Below are positions 1 through 8,932 of a stretch of 64,000 bases of DNA, piece by piece (the first letter of the stretch is position 1; every line of letters starts with the position of its first letter). This DNA comes from Flammeovirgaceae bacterium. Its GTDB lineage: Bacteria > Bacteroidota > Bacteroidia > Cytophagales > Cyclobacteriaceae. The translations under genes and the position numbers were made by a program. Location of the stretch: contig JAHEKQ010000001.1 in NCBI GenBank assembly GCA_024638265.1, forward strand, positions 62,001 to 126,000. The letters run 5' to 3'. The notes below the pieces were generated by a model. That model ran no database searches and was not told the DNA's origin. It saw only the letters and a list, made by a program, of their open reading frames with translations.

Positions 1-642
1 AGAAAACAAAAGACCGCCAATATTCCTGGGTCTACCTTCAACCAGAAATTCATTAGACCGCTCTCCCTGAACGGTCGTGACAATAGTTGCAACCGCACCA
101 CCATTCGGATCATCTACCACTTCATATTGTGCATGGGGAGTGAAATCTACTATTTCAACATCGATATCAGACCCATTATTAAGTGTAAAGCTTTTTTTAT
201 AATCAGCCCCGCTAAGTGGTGAGAACAATACCCTCTGATCTGACTCTATTCTGTCATCCCCATCGTTGATCCAAACAGACACATAGGCATTCTCGGATAT
301 GAAGGTATTGGATGATTCACCTTCCCGAATGTGCATAACTCCTTCATAACCAATAAAGCGGGTAATGCCCGCTCCTATGAGAATAAGTATGAAGGCCAGG
401 TGGAAAACAAGGTTCACAATCTTCTCCTTTCGGTACATTTTGTGAGTGAATATTACCACGATCATATTCACCACGAGTAAACCGAGCATTACCTCAAACC
501 ACCGGGCATTATAAATAACCGCTTTCGCCGAAAGCGTTCCAAAGTCGTTTTCAATGAATGTAGCCACCCCGATCGTGATCCCGAAGAGGAGCAACAACAC
601 ACCCATCGTCCGCATATTAAATACCTTCCCCAATAAATTCAT
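1..642 (-). CDS. Cytochrome c assembly protein, ResB/CcsA-type fusion (5' part only)
   Basis: This is the N-terminal 214 codons of a gene that runs off the left edge, read on the reverse strand from ATG at 642. The visible part has three membrane helices (about residues 12-30, 48-65 and 77-96), a conserved-looking histidine at the start of helix 3 (His81), and then a periplasmic beta-rich section that starts with ITRFIGYEGVMHIREG. That layout is typical of the ResB-like half of the long CcsB-CcsA fusions of Bacteroidota, which carry heme across the membrane and attach it to CXXCH apocytochromes. The di-heme cytochrome at 5723-6748 would be one possible client. The CcsA half with its WWD motif is not in the window, so the fusion is inferred. 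Confidence 0.75.
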   Translation of the reverse strand, partial: MNLLGKVFNMRTMGVLLLLFGITIGVATFIENDFGTLSAKAVIYNARWFEVMLGLLVVNMIVVIFTHKMYRKEKIVNLVFHLAFILILIGAGITRFIGYEGVMHIREGESSNTFISENAYVSVWINDGDDRIESDQRVLFSPLSGADYKKSFTLNNGSDIDVEIVDFTPHAQYEVVDDPNGGAVATIVTTVQGERSNEFLVEGRPRNIGGLLFS

Positions 643-849
643 CAACGTCCCATTTTAACGGACTGCAAAGATACTAACAAGAATAGAAAGTGGATAGTAG
701 AAAGTAGAAAGTGTTGAGTTTAAACTGCTGAACGGCTGAACTTTGCTAGCCAAAGGCTGGTCGGCCTCTGGCCGAAACCGCTGAACTTATTTACAAAATC
801 CTTTCACAATTCAATCCAACACTACATATTTGAAGTTCATTTAAAATTA
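643..849. repeat. Non-coding gap with short tandem and inverted repeats
   Basis: No gene is visible here. The 8-mer tagaaagt occurs three times at 684-691, 698-705 and 705-712. It is followed by three copies of a gctgaac-like string and two small inverted repeats, AGC-CAAAG-GCT at 748-758 and TCGGCC-TCT-GGCCGA at 761-775. The composition resembles other low-complexity gaps in this window (45559-45640, 48221-48255). The last 30 bases probably hold the promoter of the riboswitch transcript. Confidence 0.5.
825..832 (+). promoter_or_regulatory. Candidate -7 promoter box for the methionine operon
   Basis: CATATTTG matches 7 of 8 positions of the Bacteroidota consensus TAnnTTTG and lies about 18 bases before the first base of the SAM riboswitch P1 stem, which is where a transcript containing the whole aptamer should begin. 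No convincing -33 TTTG was found, so this is a positional guess. Confidence 0.35.
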
Positions 850-966
850 CTTATCAAGAAAGGTGGAGGGATTAGGCCCTGTGAAACCTTGGCAACCGTG
901 CAAACATCACTTATGCGAAAGGTGCCAAATCCTACCCCGATGGAGGGACCATCAGGGAGAGATAAG
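850..966 (+). promoter_or_regulatory. SAM-I (S-box) riboswitch
   Basis: The S-box core is readable: CTTATC at 850-855, AGAAAGGTGGAGGGA next to it, then GAAACCTTGGCAACC, a GGTGCCAAATCCTAC block and GGGAGAGATAAG at the end. CTTATC (850-855) pairs with GATAAG (961-966) to close the P1 helix. S-box aptamers bind S-adenosylmethionine and switch off methionine synthesis genes. It precedes metZ by 79 bases. A further hairpin, ATCAAA-CGCTTGT-TTTGAT at 971-989, lies just after P1 and may belong to the expression platform. No clear U-tract follows it, so control could act on translation as well as transcription. Confidence 0.93.
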
Positions 967-1045
967 AAAGATCAAACGCTTGTTTTGATTATACTTAACT
1001 CTGGAGCTTCACACTGATCCACTCTGTTTTTCATAGGGAGAACCG

Positions 1046-2218
1046 ATGAAAAATTTTGAAACAATCGCTATCCGCACACAAGCGGAAAGGAGTCAGCACC
1101 GGGAACACGCTGTACCACTGTACCTCACTTCGAGCTTTGTCTTTAATGATGCAGAGCAGGCAAGAGCTCTTTTTGCAGAAGAGGAGCAAGGCAATATTTA
1201 TTCCAGGTTCAGTAATCCCAATAACTCGGAACTCGAAGAGAAGATCCGGCTCCTGGAGGGGACTGAGTCCGCATTTTCAACGGCATCAGGCATGGCTGGA
1301 GTATTTGCTTCCATGGCCCCCTTCCTGAAAGCAGGCGATCACGTCGTGTCCTCAGCTTCCATTTTTGGAAACACACATAAAGTTATGACTGAGGTATTGC
1401 CCCAGTGGGATATTCAAGTGACCTATGCAGATGTGCGGGATAATAGCTCCTGGGAAAGAGCTGTCCGTGATAATACCCGTCTGATCTACCTGGAAACTCC
1501 TTCCAACCCGGCTCTTGATGTAGTTGATATTGAATGGCTCAGTCAAATATCCCAAAATGCGGGAGCCATATTCGTCGTGGATAATTGTTTTGCCACTCCC
1601 TACCTTCAAAAACCCGCTCATTGGGGTGCAGACCTGGTGGTGCATTCGGGAACGAAATACATCGACGGCCAGGGAAGGGTTCTCGGTGGAGTAGTTGCGG
1701 GTTCGGCCGAACACATCAAGCAGGTAAAGAACTTCGTAAAGAGGACCGGCAGCGCCCTGTCCCCATTCAATGCATGGGTATTGAGCAAAAGTCTTGAAAC
1801 ACTCTCTATTCGAATGGACAGGCATTGTGAAAATGCTGAAAAACTGACAGACTACCTCGACGGCCACCCGGATGTTCAATCTGTTACTTACCCTTTCCAC
1901 AGTAGTTTTGCCAACAGGGATATTGCTCAAAAGCAGATGAATAAGGGTGGGGGTCTTGTGTGTTTTGAGATCAAGGGAGGAGTTTCGCGGGGGCGAAAAT
2001 TCCTGGATAACCTCGAAATGATCTCCCTGACAGCAAACCTGGGAGATACAAGGACCATTGCCACCCATCCGGCCAGCACAACCCATTCAAAACTCACTAT
2101 TGAGGAAAGGGAGAAGGTATATGTTTCAGACGGATTAATAAGGATCTCCTGTGGCCTGGAACATATCGACGACATAACAGAAGATATTGAAAGAGCCCTT
2201 CAAAGGTCGAAATCATGA
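1046..2218 (+). CDS. metZ: O-acyl-homoserine sulfhydrylase (MetZ type)
   Basis: A 390-residue Cys/Met-metabolism PLP enzyme that makes homocysteine from an activated homoserine ester and sulfide in the cytoplasm. The PLP lysine is K204 in the block HSGTKYIDGQGR. The extended YIDGQGRVLGG version of this motif is typical of MetZ rather than MetB or MetC. YSRFSNPN near residue 52 and VVDNCFATP near 178 are further family motifs. It is the first gene after the SAM-I riboswitch and overlaps metX by 4 bases (ATGA). MetZ proteins are often named for O-succinylhomoserine, but the neighbour is an acetyltransferase of the MetX family, so O-acetylhomoserine is the likelier substrate here. Confidence 0.92.
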   Translation: MKNFETIAIRTQAERSQHREHAVPLYLTSSFVFNDAEQARALFAEEEQGNIYSRFSNPNNSELEEKIRLLEGTESAFSTASGMAGVFASMAPFLKAGDHVVSSASIFGNTHKVMTEVLPQWDIQVTYADVRDNSSWERAVRDNTRLIYLETPSNPALDVVDIEWLSQISQNAGAIFVVDNCFATPYLQKPAHWGADLVVHSGTKYIDGQGRVLGGVVAGSAEHIKQVKNFVKRTGSALSPFNAWVLSKSLETLSIRMDRHCENAEKLTDYLDGHPDVQSVTYPFHSSFANRDIAQKQMNKGGGLVCFEIKGGVSRGRKFLDNLEMISLTANLGDTRTIATHPASTTHSKLTIEEREKVYVSDGLIRISCGLEHIDDITEDIERALQRSKS

Positions 2219-3249
2219 GTGAATTAAAAACATACTTCCATCATGAGCCCTTCCGGTTGGAAAACGGCCGATCTATCCATGACTTAAGGATTGGTTATCA
2301 CACTTTTGGGAAGCTCAATGAAAGCAGGGACAACGTAGTGTGGGTATGCCATGCGCTTACTGCCAACAGCAATGTGCCCGAATGGTGGGGAAAACTCGTG
2401 GGCCCGGATGGACTCATACATCCCGATGAATATTTTATTGTTTGTGCCAATATCCTGGGATCTTGTTATGGAACTACGAACCCCCTTGATCACTCGGAAA
2501 ACGGCACTCCCTACCTGACAGATTTCCCTCTTTTCACCATGCGGGATATAGTCAACGCGCACTTCGCTCTAAAGGATCACCTGGGGATTCGTGATATTCA
2601 CCTGGTTATGGGCGGGTCATGCGGGGGTCAGCAGGCCCTGGAAATGGCACTAATGAGCCCGGACAAGGTGGAAAACCTGTTTTTGATCGCCACAAGCGCA
2701 CGAGAAACCTCCTGGTCAATTGCCATTCATACCACCCAGCGGATGGCTATAGAATCTGATGCGACCTGGGGACAGCCACATGCCAATGCCGCAGATCAGG
2801 GATTGAAAACTGCCCGTGGTATTGGTTTGCTTTCATACCGGTCATTTAAAGCCTTCATTGATACTCAAACCGACGAAGACCAAAAAACCGATGGCTTCAA
2901 GGCCGAGTCCTATATCCGCTACCAGGGACAAAAACTGGCAGACCGGTTCAATGCTTATTCCTACTGGTATCTTACCAAAGCCCTCGACACTCACCATGTA
3001 GGAAGGGGAAGAGGTCCTGTCGAAGAAGTATTGGGAGCAATTCAAGCCAAAACACTCATTATTGGTGTAGATTCAGATATGTTGATGCCGTTTTCCGAAC
3101 AGGAATTTATGGCCAGGCATATCCCGAATTCAACATTGTATAACCTGAGATCCTTATACGGACATGACGCATTCCTGATTGAACAGGATGAAATCCGAAA
3201 AGAATTATCAAAATTTCTAGATTTGAAGCATGGCATCATCATTCAATAA
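2215..3249 (+). CDS. metX: Homoserine O-acetyltransferase
   Basis: A 344-residue alpha/beta-hydrolase acyltransferase that acetylates homoserine from acetyl-CoA to give the substrate of the preceding sulfhydrylase. The nucleophile is Ser135 in VMGGSCGGQQALE. The acid lies in GVDSDMLMP and the histidine in YGHDAFLIE near the C-terminus. HALTANS at about 46 is the usual oxyanion region. The family usually has Met after the nucleophilic Ser (GGSMGG), whereas here it is Cys. The start overlaps the metZ stop and the end overlaps the OsmC gene by 20 bases, so the three genes are almost certainly one transcript under the riboswitch. Confidence 0.92.
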   Translation: MSELKTYFHHEPFRLENGRSIHDLRIGYHTFGKLNESRDNVVWVCHALTANSNVPEWWGKLVGPDGLIHPDEYFIVCANILGSCYGTTNPLDHSENGTPYLTDFPLFTMRDIVNAHFALKDHLGIRDIHLVMGGSCGGQQALEMALMSPDKVENLFLIATSARETSWSIAIHTTQRMAIESDATWGQPHANAADQGLKTARGIGLLSYRSFKAFIDTQTDEDQKTDGFKAESYIRYQGQKLADRFNAYSYWYLTKALDTHHVGRGRGPVEEVLGAIQAKTLIIGVDSDMLMPFSEQEFMARHIPNSTLYNLRSLYGHDAFLIEQDEIRKELSKFLDLKHGIIIQ

Positions 3250-3664
3250 GCACCCCAGGATCGTTACAAGGTATGTCGACGACTACGATTACGTCAGCGT
3301 GAACGCCACCGGCAATGAAGTACACATCGATATGCATGACGGTTCGGACAAAAAGCATCAGTCACCTACGGAGCTCTTGCTATCCGCCATTGCCTCATGT
3401 TCCGCAGTGGACGTGGTAGAAATCATCAAGAAGCGACGTAAATCCTTTTCGGATTTTCACGTGGAAGTGGTGGGTACACGAAGGGATGAACACCCCAAGG
3501 CGTTTACGCATATTGAACTACTCTTTGTGATGCATTCCAATGACGTAAAGGAATCGGAGCTCGAGAAGCACGCGCGTCTGGTAGTTGAAAAATACTGCTC
3601 TGTAGCTACCACGGTAAGTGCGTATTCGGAGCTGGTCGTAAAGGCAAAGGTGGTACCCGCTTAA
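3230..3664 (+). CDS. OsmC/Ohr family peroxiredoxin-like protein
   Basis: A 144-residue protein with the two cysteines of the OsmC family, C57 in ASCSAVDVV and C123 in EKYCSVATTV. Family members reduce organic peroxides with these thiols, although the YhfA-like subfamily has no proven substrate. It starts inside the 3' end of metX, so it should be translated from the SAM-controlled transcript. Linking a thiol peroxidase to methionine synthesis is plausible because sulfur metabolism is sensitive to oxidants, but that is inference. Cytoplasmic, with no signal peptide. Confidence 0.85.
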   Translation: MASSFNKHPRIVTRYVDDYDYVSVNATGNEVHIDMHDGSDKKHQSPTELLLSAIASCSAVDVVEIIKKRRKSFSDFHVEVVGTRRDEHPKAFTHIELLFVMHSNDVKESELEKHARLVVEKYCSVATTVSAYSELVVKAKVVPA

Positions 3665-3741
3665 ACATAGACTTTGATATCATCTGATCTTCTGTCAGAA
3701 CCTATTTTTCCGCATATTTGAACTCAATCCAGTTGAACGAC

Positions 3742-4881
3742 ATGATCAAGGGATCAGACAGGCTATCCAAATTAAGTGAGTACTTCTTTTCGCAAAAGCA
3801 GAAGCAGATTTCCGCGATGCGAAAAGAGGGAAAGGATGTAATCAATTTGGGTATGGGGAATCCTGACCTGCCCCCTCATGTTGAAGTCGTGGAAGCACTA
3901 AAATCATCAGCTGATAATCCCGGATTACACGGTTATCAACCTTACCGGGGTACGTCTGAACTGAAGATGGCCATTTCAGAGTGGATGGATCGAGAGTTTT
4001 CGGTGTCATGCAATGCCGAAACCGAAGTTTTGCCATTGATCGGTTCCAAGGAAGGGATCTTTCATATTTCGATGGCTTTTTTGAACCCGGGAGATAAAGT
4101 ACTTGTGCCAGAGCTGGGATACCCTGCTTACCGTGGAATCTCAAAAATGGTGGGGGCCGAGCTCATCACCTATCCTCTCGACTCAAGTTACCACCCTGAC
4201 TGGGATAACTGGCCGGAGCATGGGGAAGAAGCTAAAATCATGTGGATGAATTATCCCCATATGCCAACGGGTGCTGTTGCCTCCCTTGAAACCATGAAAC
4301 GGGCCGTACAGTTTGGAATTCAATCCAACACGCTCATCTGCCATGACAATCCATACAGCCATATTCTCAACATGGAAAGGATGAGTATTCTCACCATTGA
4401 AGGCTCTTCCGAATGTGCATTGGAACTACATTCCTTGAGTAAATCTCACAATATGGCGGGATGGCGAGCCGGCTGGGTGTGTGGACATGCTGATTACATT
4501 GACAAAATCCTGACGATCAAATCCAATATCGATTCTGGAATGTTCCGGGGAATACAGGATGCGGCTGTCAGGGCTTTGGGGCTGGGTGATTCATGGTTCA
4601 AAGAATTGAATCATGTTTATAGGAAAAGACAAGCCTTGGCTTTTTCACTTATGGAAAGCATTGGCTGTCTATTCAAAAAAGCTCAATCGGGCATTTTTGT
4701 ATGGGGGCAGCTACCCGATGGCACGGATGCGATGGAATGGAGCAATGACACGTTAAAAAACCATCACATTTTCATTACCCCGGGAGTGATTTTTGGTGAG
4801 AAGGGAAAGGATTATATTCGCATTTCTCTTTGTGCAAATGAAGATTTGCTGAAAGAGGCAATCAAAAGGATCGGATCATGA
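3742..4881 (+). CDS. Class I/II aminotransferase, probably for aromatic amino acids
   Basis: A fold-type I PLP aminotransferase of 379 residues from ATG 3742. An upstream in-frame TTG at 3718 would add eight residues but is less likely. The PLP lysine is K234 in LSKSHNMAGWRAGW. NLGMGNPDLPPH near the N-terminus, YPAYRG, the substitution MNYPHMPTG for the usual NPxNPTG, and HDNPY are visible. It overlaps prephenate dehydrogenase by 4 bases, and in Bacteroidota such pairs act in tyrosine and phenylalanine synthesis (transamination of hydroxyphenylpyruvate or phenylpyruvate). Sequence alone does not exclude an LL-diaminopimelate or alanine aminotransferase role. Confidence 0.82.
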   Translation: MIKGSDRLSKLSEYFFSQKQKQISAMRKEGKDVINLGMGNPDLPPHVEVVEALKSSADNPGLHGYQPYRGTSELKMAISEWMDREFSVSCNAETEVLPLIGSKEGIFHISMAFLNPGDKVLVPELGYPAYRGISKMVGAELITYPLDSSYHPDWDNWPEHGEEAKIMWMNYPHMPTGAVASLETMKRAVQFGIQSNTLICHDNPYSHILNMERMSILTIEGSSECALELHSLSKSHNMAGWRAGWVCGHADYIDKILTIKSNIDSGMFRGIQDAAVRALGLGDSWFKELNHVYRKRQALAFSLMESIGCLFKKAQSGIFVWGQLPDGTDAMEWSNDTLKNHHIFITPGVIFGEKGKDYIRISLCANEDLLKEAIKRIGS

Positions 4882-5726
4882 AGATATGTGTTGTGGGTCT
4901 TGGACTATTGGGAGGATCATTTAGCCTTGGATTAAGGGCCCTCAATGGTGATTATCATGTTATCGGTGTAGACAAGGATGAAGAACATGCGCGACAGGCC
5001 CTGGATTTGGGAATCGCTGATGAGCTTGCCGGATTTGAGGAAGGAGTTTCACAATGCGATGTCGTTGTCCTGGCCACTCCGGTGGATGAGCTTGTTAAGC
5101 AGGCAAGGGCATCCCTTGATATCATCAGGGAAGATGCTGTTGTATTCGACCTCGGATCCACAAAGAGCCAAATTTGCGCGGCAGTAGCAGACCACCCCAG
5201 GAGGGGCAGATTCCTGGCAGCCCACCCAATCGCTGGTACTGAAGATTCAGGTCCCAGGGCTGCATTTGCTGAACTGCTACCCGGCAAGATGATAATCCTG
5301 TGCGATCACGATCTGACTGATAATAGTGCACTGGAATCTGTAGTTGATCTCCTTCAAAAGCTTGAAATGAGAGTTGAACACATGCCTTCAGCAGCCCATG
5401 ATATGCACATCGCCTATGTCTCTCATCTGAGTCATATCAGCAGTTTTGCGCTGGGAGCAACCGTTCTCGAAAAGGAAAAAAATGAGAACAATATATTTAT
5501 CATGGCAGGGAGTGGATTTGACAGCACAGTGCGGCTGGCAAAAAGCTCCCCTGATATGTGGACCCCCATATTCGAACAAAACCGTGAAAATATATCCGAA
5601 GCGATAGGCAAATACATTGAACAACTGCAGGCCTTCAAACAGATGCTCGATTCAGACAATGGAAAGGCGATGCATCGCTTCATGAAGGAAACCAACGATA
5701 TCAGAAGGGTACTGAAGGGAGACTAG
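4878..5726 (+). CDS. tyrA: Prephenate dehydrogenase
   Basis: A 282-residue enzyme that oxidatively decarboxylates prephenate to 4-hydroxyphenylpyruvate using NAD. The Rossmann motif GLGLLGGSF is at residues 7-15, followed by DLGSTKSQI, the substrate motif AAHPIAGTEDSGPRAAF and the helical YVSHLSHISSF segment containing conserved histidines. There is no ACT or chorismate mutase domain, so it is a monofunctional form. ATGA overlap with the aminotransferase indicates an operon. Its stop shares the palindrome CTAG with the stop of the convergent cytochrome gene. Confidence 0.93.
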   Translation: MKICVVGLGLLGGSFSLGLRALNGDYHVIGVDKDEEHARQALDLGIADELAGFEEGVSQCDVVVLATPVDELVKQARASLDIIREDAVVFDLGSTKSQICAAVADHPRRGRFLAAHPIAGTEDSGPRAAFAELLPGKMIILCDHDLTDNSALESVVDLLQKLEMRVEHMPSAAHDMHIAYVSHLSHISSFALGATVLEKEKNENNIFIMAGSGFDSTVRLAKSSPDMWTPIFEQNRENISEAIGKYIEQLQAFKQMLDSDNGKAMHRFMKETNDIRRVLKGD

Positions 5727-6748
5727 TCTTCCAATGATTCGATCCATGCGCGGATAAGCTTTACCCCCTCTTCATCCATTTGTGTCCTGCCTATTTCAGG
5801 CATTCTTTCACCGGGATTGTTGGTGATCATCCGCTGCAAGAGGATTGATTTATTGGGATGGCCCGGTACAATATCAAATTGTAACCTTTCAGATGCTCGC
5901 CCTGCTGCTACGGGGGTTTTCATAACTCCCAGTTTTCTCTGATCCTTTTCATAGATGGAAAGAAATAATCCCGTATTCCTGGCAGTGCCTGAATTATCAT
6001 GACAATGAGCACAATTGATATCAAGCCATGCACGAGCACGTTGCTCCAGGGTCCCGGATTCAGGGTCTGCCCAGTTGGCATTCCTGGGAAGCTCCCCCTT
6101 GGGAACATTTACCAGTTTGCCTCTTTGAAAAAGTATGTCAATCTGGTTATAACCCTTGAGGCTCCCGATCCCCCCACGGTTTAAATGACGCACTTTGGGA
6201 CCAATAGGTTCTATTCGGCCGTCCACGGAGTGGCACCCTTTGCACTGGTTGATATTCGGAACCAGGTAATCGAGTTTTCTTTTCTTCCCGTTGTAGTGTT
6301 TCCAACTCACCTCCTTCATTGCACCCGCGATTGATAATAAGGCATCCGACCCTGTCTCATTCCATACATAGGGCATAGCTTTCCATGCGTCATCCTCCTT
6401 TATTAGCAGCCTTGTCTCAATCATTCTCCTCTTATCAGCCGGTTTTCTGAAATCTTCGGGGTAAAAGAAATTTTTCACGATAACCGTACCCTCCGGAAAT
6501 TCAAAAGAGACGGTATCTCTATATTTCATAGACGACCCTTCCGGAAGAAATATATACCGGCTTTTCCAGGCATAGTCTGTAAACAAAGGTGTATTGAGAT
6601 CATACTGGAAGAAATGTTCGCTCTCCCTTTGAGCTAGCAGGTCATTAAAAAACGTGTATTCGGATAGACGGGTTTTACTGTTGTGATTAGCGCTGGTTAC
6701 CAGTGCAATAAGGGGTATTGAAAGCAGTATAATCACCAGGTACCTCAT
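5723..6748 (-). CDS. Di-heme c-type cytochrome, SO_2930/HNE_0200 family
   Basis: A 341-residue exported protein with a signal peptide (hydrophobic residues 2-20) and two heme-attachment motifs, CKGCH at 169-173 and CAHCH at 246-250. The region before the first heme (FFQYDLNTPLFTDYAWKSR, then PEGTVIVKNF) and the C-terminal GERMPEIGR are characteristic of the family I know as SO_2930-type di-heme cytochromes. Family members have no established reaction, and electron transfer in the periplasm is the safe statement. The start overlaps the stop of the beta-helix gene, matching the SO_2929/SO_2930 pairing seen in other bacteria, so the two proteins probably work together. Confidence 0.85.
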   Translation of the reverse strand: MRYLVIILLSIPLIALVTSANHNSKTRLSEYTFFNDLLAQRESEHFFQYDLNTPLFTDYAWKSRYIFLPEGSSMKYRDTVSFEFPEGTVIVKNFFYPEDFRKPADKRRMIETRLLIKEDDAWKAMPYVWNETGSDALLSIAGAMKEVSWKHYNGKKRKLDYLVPNINQCKGCHSVDGRIEPIGPKVRHLNRGGIGSLKGYNQIDILFQRGKLVNVPKGELPRNANWADPESGTLEQRARAWLDINCAHCHDNSGTARNTGLFLSIYEKDQRKLGVMKTPVAAGRASERLQFDIVPGHPNKSILLQRMITNNPGERMPEIGRTQMDEEGVKLIRAWIESLED

Positions 6749-7923
6749 CGCAGGTCCACTGGTTTTACTGTGGTTCCCGAACAGCGATGCGGTTTTAAAT
6801 CCCTGGAGATATTCTCAAAGTCATTTTCCGCATCAATATTGGCAAAACTGGCATTCTTATTTTCAGCAATGCAGATATTCCTGTTTTCTCCATTTTCTGT
6901 TATGCCATCCCACATGATATGGGGAACATCCTTCCCAAAGCGAAGTTTGTACCTCAGTAATTTGCCAAATCTTCCCTGCCTGGTCGTCCTTCCTTTAAGC
7001 CGGCTGAAAGTATTGTCATGAATGGATATGTCCCCGGGATAAGGATCATATTGAGAATCATTTATGGGAAGCTCCGTCAGATAATACGAGATGATCCCTA
7101 GGCCCAGTGACTTGTTATTCAGAATTTCATTATCAAATACCTCCACGCCCTTGGTGCCAAGAATTAAAACTCCCGTCCCTTGTGGGACCTTCCCTACAAT
7201 ATTCCCTTTCGGGGCAAAATTTTTGAGGTTATTCTCCGCAATGATATTATTGAAAACCCTGATCTCCCCACCCTTTTTCTTTTCAAGATCCGGTAAGTCA
7301 AAAACCAGGATACCTCCTGTATTTCCGTACGCATTATTATTGAAGACATCTGCTCTTTCGGAATTCTCTATTTCTATTCCCGCTACATTGTTCCACACCA
7401 GGCAACGGGATACTACAATGTCCTCTGACTGACCTACATAGATCCCAGCATCACTGGCTCCGGAGGCTTCACTGTTATAAATATTTACCCTTTTGCACAA
7501 AACAGGGTAAATGCCATATGCTCCATTCTTTTTGTTGGGCTTCCCTGTCCATTCAGCCCTTATGTTCTCAAAGCGAACATCCTCAGTATCCTGTATTTTT
7601 ATGCCATCTCCGCTTGCGTTTCTAACTGTAAAATCGATAAGGGTAATGTTTCGTGCATTGGTGACTTTGATCCCTTCAGCCCCATCCAGCTGGTCACTGA
7701 AATCCAGGACAGATTTGTCTATTCCCGCTCCCTGGATGATTACATTACTCGCATCGTCCATCCAAAGTGTCCGCAGGATCTTGTGTTCCCCGGGTGGTAT
7801 CCTTACGGTATCGCCACTTTCAACGGTAAGGAAGGCTTCCTGCAGTTGAGATTCAAGGTCTGAAATCCCCTGGCCCTTGACCAGGAATGGAATACTCAGA
7901 AGTATGAAAAGCACCAAGCGCAT
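6745..7923 (-). CDS. Secreted parallel beta-helix protein, SO_2929 family
   Basis: A 392-residue protein starting at ATG 7923. An upstream in-frame ATG at 7944 would put seven residues before the signal peptide. After the signal (LVLFILLSIPFLVKGQG) comes a right-handed parallel beta-helix made of about ten turns with the typical GI-I-N pattern (NVIIQGAG, NITLIDFTVRN, VRFENIRAEW, VNIYNSEASG, IVVSRCLVWNN, ADVFNNNAYGN, VEVFDNEILNN). Such folds bind or cleave polysaccharides, or act as binding scaffolds. It is translationally coupled to the di-heme cytochrome, which suggests a joint periplasmic or cell-surface role. No catalytic residues can be assigned. Confidence 0.82.
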   Translation of the reverse strand: MRLVLFILLSIPFLVKGQGISDLESQLQEAFLTVESGDTVRIPPGEHKILRTLWMDDASNVIIQGAGIDKSVLDFSDQLDGAEGIKVTNARNITLIDFTVRNASGDGIKIQDTEDVRFENIRAEWTGKPNKKNGAYGIYPVLCKRVNIYNSEASGASDAGIYVGQSEDIVVSRCLVWNNVAGIEIENSERADVFNNNAYGNTGGILVFDLPDLEKKKGGEIRVFNNIIAENNLKNFAPKGNIVGKVPQGTGVLILGTKGVEVFDNEILNNKSLGLGIISYYLTELPINDSQYDPYPGDISIHDNTFSRLKGRTTRQGRFGKLLRYKLRFGKDVPHIMWDGITENGENRNICIAENKNASFANIDAENDFENISRDLKPHRCSGTTVKPVDLR

Positions 7924-8043
7924 GTAGTAAAGATAGTAATACAACAGAAAACCTGCTTTCAGATGAAGATCACAGTTTGCAACTGAGTCAAGTCACTTCA
8001 AATTGAATATTTGCGGCCTAACTTCCTTTTAGGAAGGGAAAAA

Positions 8044-8877
8044 ATGGCGGCGTATGATTTCAAGGGGAAAACAGTATGGATCACCGGAGCATCCTCAGGA
8101 ATCGGAGAAGCATTGTCATATGAGTTTGCAAAAAGAAAAGCCCATTTAATCATTTCAGCAAGAAGAGCCGACCGGCTGGATCTCGTTAAGGCTATATGCG
8201 AAAAAATGACCGACGTTTCCGTAATTCAAATGGATATTACCAATGAGGAAAGTATCCGTAGAGCAGTTGAAGAGTCAGAAAAATCAGATCGACTTGATCT
8301 CCTTATTCACAATGCCGGTGTAGCTCAAAAGGGATTGGTCAATGAAAACCATATGGATACAGAACGACAGGTCATGGAGACTAATTACTTTGGAACTGTA
8401 GCTCTTACCAAGGCCGTCATACCCAGGTTCGCGGGCCAGAAATATGGTTGGTATGCAGTGGTTACAAGTATCGCTGGAATTATAGGTGTTCCTGGACGCT
8501 CAATCTACTCCGCCTCCAAACATGCACTTCATGGGTTCTTCGAGTCTTTGAGAGCAGAGGTTTTTCCCTCTAACATCAAGGTCAGTATCATCATGCCAGG
8601 TTTTATTGCTACTCAAATTACTCTAAAGGAGCTTAGAGGTGATGGCTCTGCTTATGGCAAGATGGAGAAGTCTCACCAATTGGGTATGAAACCACATATT
8701 TGTGCAAGAAAAATCATTCGTGGACTCGAGCGTCGAAAGAAAAATATTGTGGTTGGTGGGTTTGAAATAACCGGGGTGTATATGCAACGGTTTCTCCCGA
8801 GAGTTTATGACTTTCTCATACGCCAACATCCAATGAAAAGATGGAGAAATTTAAAGCGTGGTTTGGGATTCAGATGA
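8044..8877 (+). CDS. Short-chain dehydrogenase/reductase
   Basis: A classical SDR of 277 residues from ATG 8044. An in-frame TTG at 8011 gives an unlikely extension. The cofactor motif TGASSGIG is at 14-21, HNAG near 89-92, and the catalytic Ser142, Tyr155 and Lys159 (YSASK) are all present. A basic residue after beta-2 (SARRADR) suggests NADP preference. The C-terminal part with QRFLPRVYDFLIR is amphipathic, as in SDRs that act on lipid-like substrates at the membrane. The substrate is unknown. It stands alone between two reverse-strand operons. Confidence 0.88.
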   Translation: MAAYDFKGKTVWITGASSGIGEALSYEFAKRKAHLIISARRADRLDLVKAICEKMTDVSVIQMDITNEESIRRAVEESEKSDRLDLLIHNAGVAQKGLVNENHMDTERQVMETNYFGTVALTKAVIPRFAGQKYGWYAVVTSIAGIIGVPGRSIYSASKHALHGFFESLRAEVFPSNIKVSIIMPGFIATQITLKELRGDGSAYGKMEKSHQLGMKPHICARKIIRGLERRKKNIVVGGFEITGVYMQRFLPRVYDFLIRQHPMKRWRNLKRGLGFR

Positions 8878-8932
8878 TATGAAACCAGTTAAGCCGCTTT
8901 CCCAGAGTTGCCCGACTTTGATTTATTATAAT

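Noticed and set aside
1352-2086. 244-residue open frame antisense to metZ
   Set aside because: The plus-strand gene has complete PLP-enzyme motifs and the antisense product is a low-quality shadow.
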